A DNA stretch of 64,000 nucleotides from Albugo candida (taxonomy: Eukaryota > Oomycota > Peronosporomycetes > Albuginales). A model generated the notes under the pieces. The model did not search any database, had not been told where the DNA came from, and saw nothing but the letters and a program-made list of their open reading frames with translations. Shown here one piece after another: positions 63,725-64,000 of the stretch (within the stretch, counting starts at the first letter, position 1; the number at the start of each line of letters is the position of its first letter). A program made the translations under genes and the position numbers. Location of the stretch: NCBI GenBank assembly GCA_040437565.1, contig JBDOQK010000053.1, forward strand, positions 186,001-250,000. Reading direction: 5' to 3'.

Positions 63725-64000
63725 CTAATTTTCTTTAGGCTTTTGCAATTGTTTCAAAATATCACTAATTTGGTTGCGGACTATCGGCTGTCCTGTAGCT
63801 GTACGTGCACTTAGCATCGCATGCCTTTTTTTGCGAACTTTGATGGTTTTCTGAATGTTCTCGTGCTTTTGTTTCTTCAATTCAATTCCTTCCTCACGCT
63901 TGGACTTTATTTGTTCGGCTTTTCTCTTCGCTTTGAAGAGCGGATCTGGTCGATTGTTAATGAGAGGCTTTTTCCGTTGGGTTTCTGATACCTTTACAAA
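63725..64000 (-). CDS. FYV7: FYV7-like rRNA-processing protein (partial)
   Basis: C-terminal 91 residues of a Lys/Arg-rich protein running off the right edge. It contains RPDPLFKAKRKAEQIKSKRE and ends KRHAMLSARTATGQPIVRNQ then ISDILKQLQKPKEN. The basic helix with a GQPxxRxxIxxxLxxL tail is the signature of Fyv7-type ribosome-biogenesis factors. The start and any upstream introns lie outside the window. Convergent with NDUFAB1, stops about 90 bp apart. Confidence 0.7.
   Translation of the reverse strand, partial: FVKVSETQRKKPLINNRPDPLFKAKRKAEQIKSKREEGIELKKQKHENIQKTIKVRKKRHAMLSARTATGQPIVRNQISDILKQLQKPKEN

Overview
The window looks like nuclear DNA of an oomycete, most probably a white-rust pathogen (Albugo type). 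I infer this from densely packed eukaryotic genes with short GT-AG introns (mostly 46-75 nt), an intraflagellar-transport gene (IFT52) in an otherwise fungus-like gene complement, Ty1/copia debris like that of oomycetes, and two secreted CxxC-rich proteins, one with the CX2CX5G pattern known from Albugo effector candidates. The species is an inference; no rRNA or other marker gene is present.

Left gene-rich block (1-22 kb): housekeeping genes on both strands, often less than 150 bp apart. They are TRAPPC2 (minus), a conserved membrane protein (plus), a membrane protein interrupted by a gap (minus), an acidic mitochondrial-type protein (plus), a secreted TPR protein ending in HGEL (minus), NAA25 (minus), SCO1 (plus), a NUP50-like RanBD protein (plus), mitochondrial uS5 (minus), AP-3 delta (plus), LSM7 (minus), IFT52 (minus), a four-TM protein (minus), a Sec14-like protein (plus), NUP54 (minus) and NTF2 (plus). 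NUP50, NUP54 and NTF2 all serve nuclear transport.

Central gene-poor block (22-48 kb): a segmental duplication (22.3-23.6 kb and 34.7-37.2 kb), an approximately 245-bp LTR-like repeat in several copies, a wrecked Ty1/copia element (30.9-34.2 kb), a possible secreted aspartic-protease-like gene (24.5-27.3 kb, shown twice because of an assembly gap), a coiled-coil gene with an in-frame stop, a secreted CxxC protein (41.4 kb) and a COMM-domain gene.

Right block (48-64 kb): EB1 (plus), the carnitine/acylcarnitine carrier SLC25A20 (plus), eL19 (minus), COQ6 (minus), LYRM1 (minus), a 607-residue secreted CxxC-repeat protein (plus), NDUFA5 (minus), NDUFA8 (plus), prefoldin 2 (plus), mitochondrial acyl carrier protein (plus) and a partial FYV7-like gene (minus). 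Complex I subunits, the acyl carrier protein and an LYR protein (a family that binds acyl carrier protein) lie within 8 kb.

The sequence has thirteen runs of exactly 100 N. At nine of them the left flank is repeated on the right side, so several apparent gene duplications (for example at 8.3/8.7, 24.3/25.7, 39.0/39.6 and 61.1/61.6 kb) are assembly overlaps and not biology. Exon boundaries below were worked out by eye from splice consensus, frame and family conservation; they are not transcript-supported.
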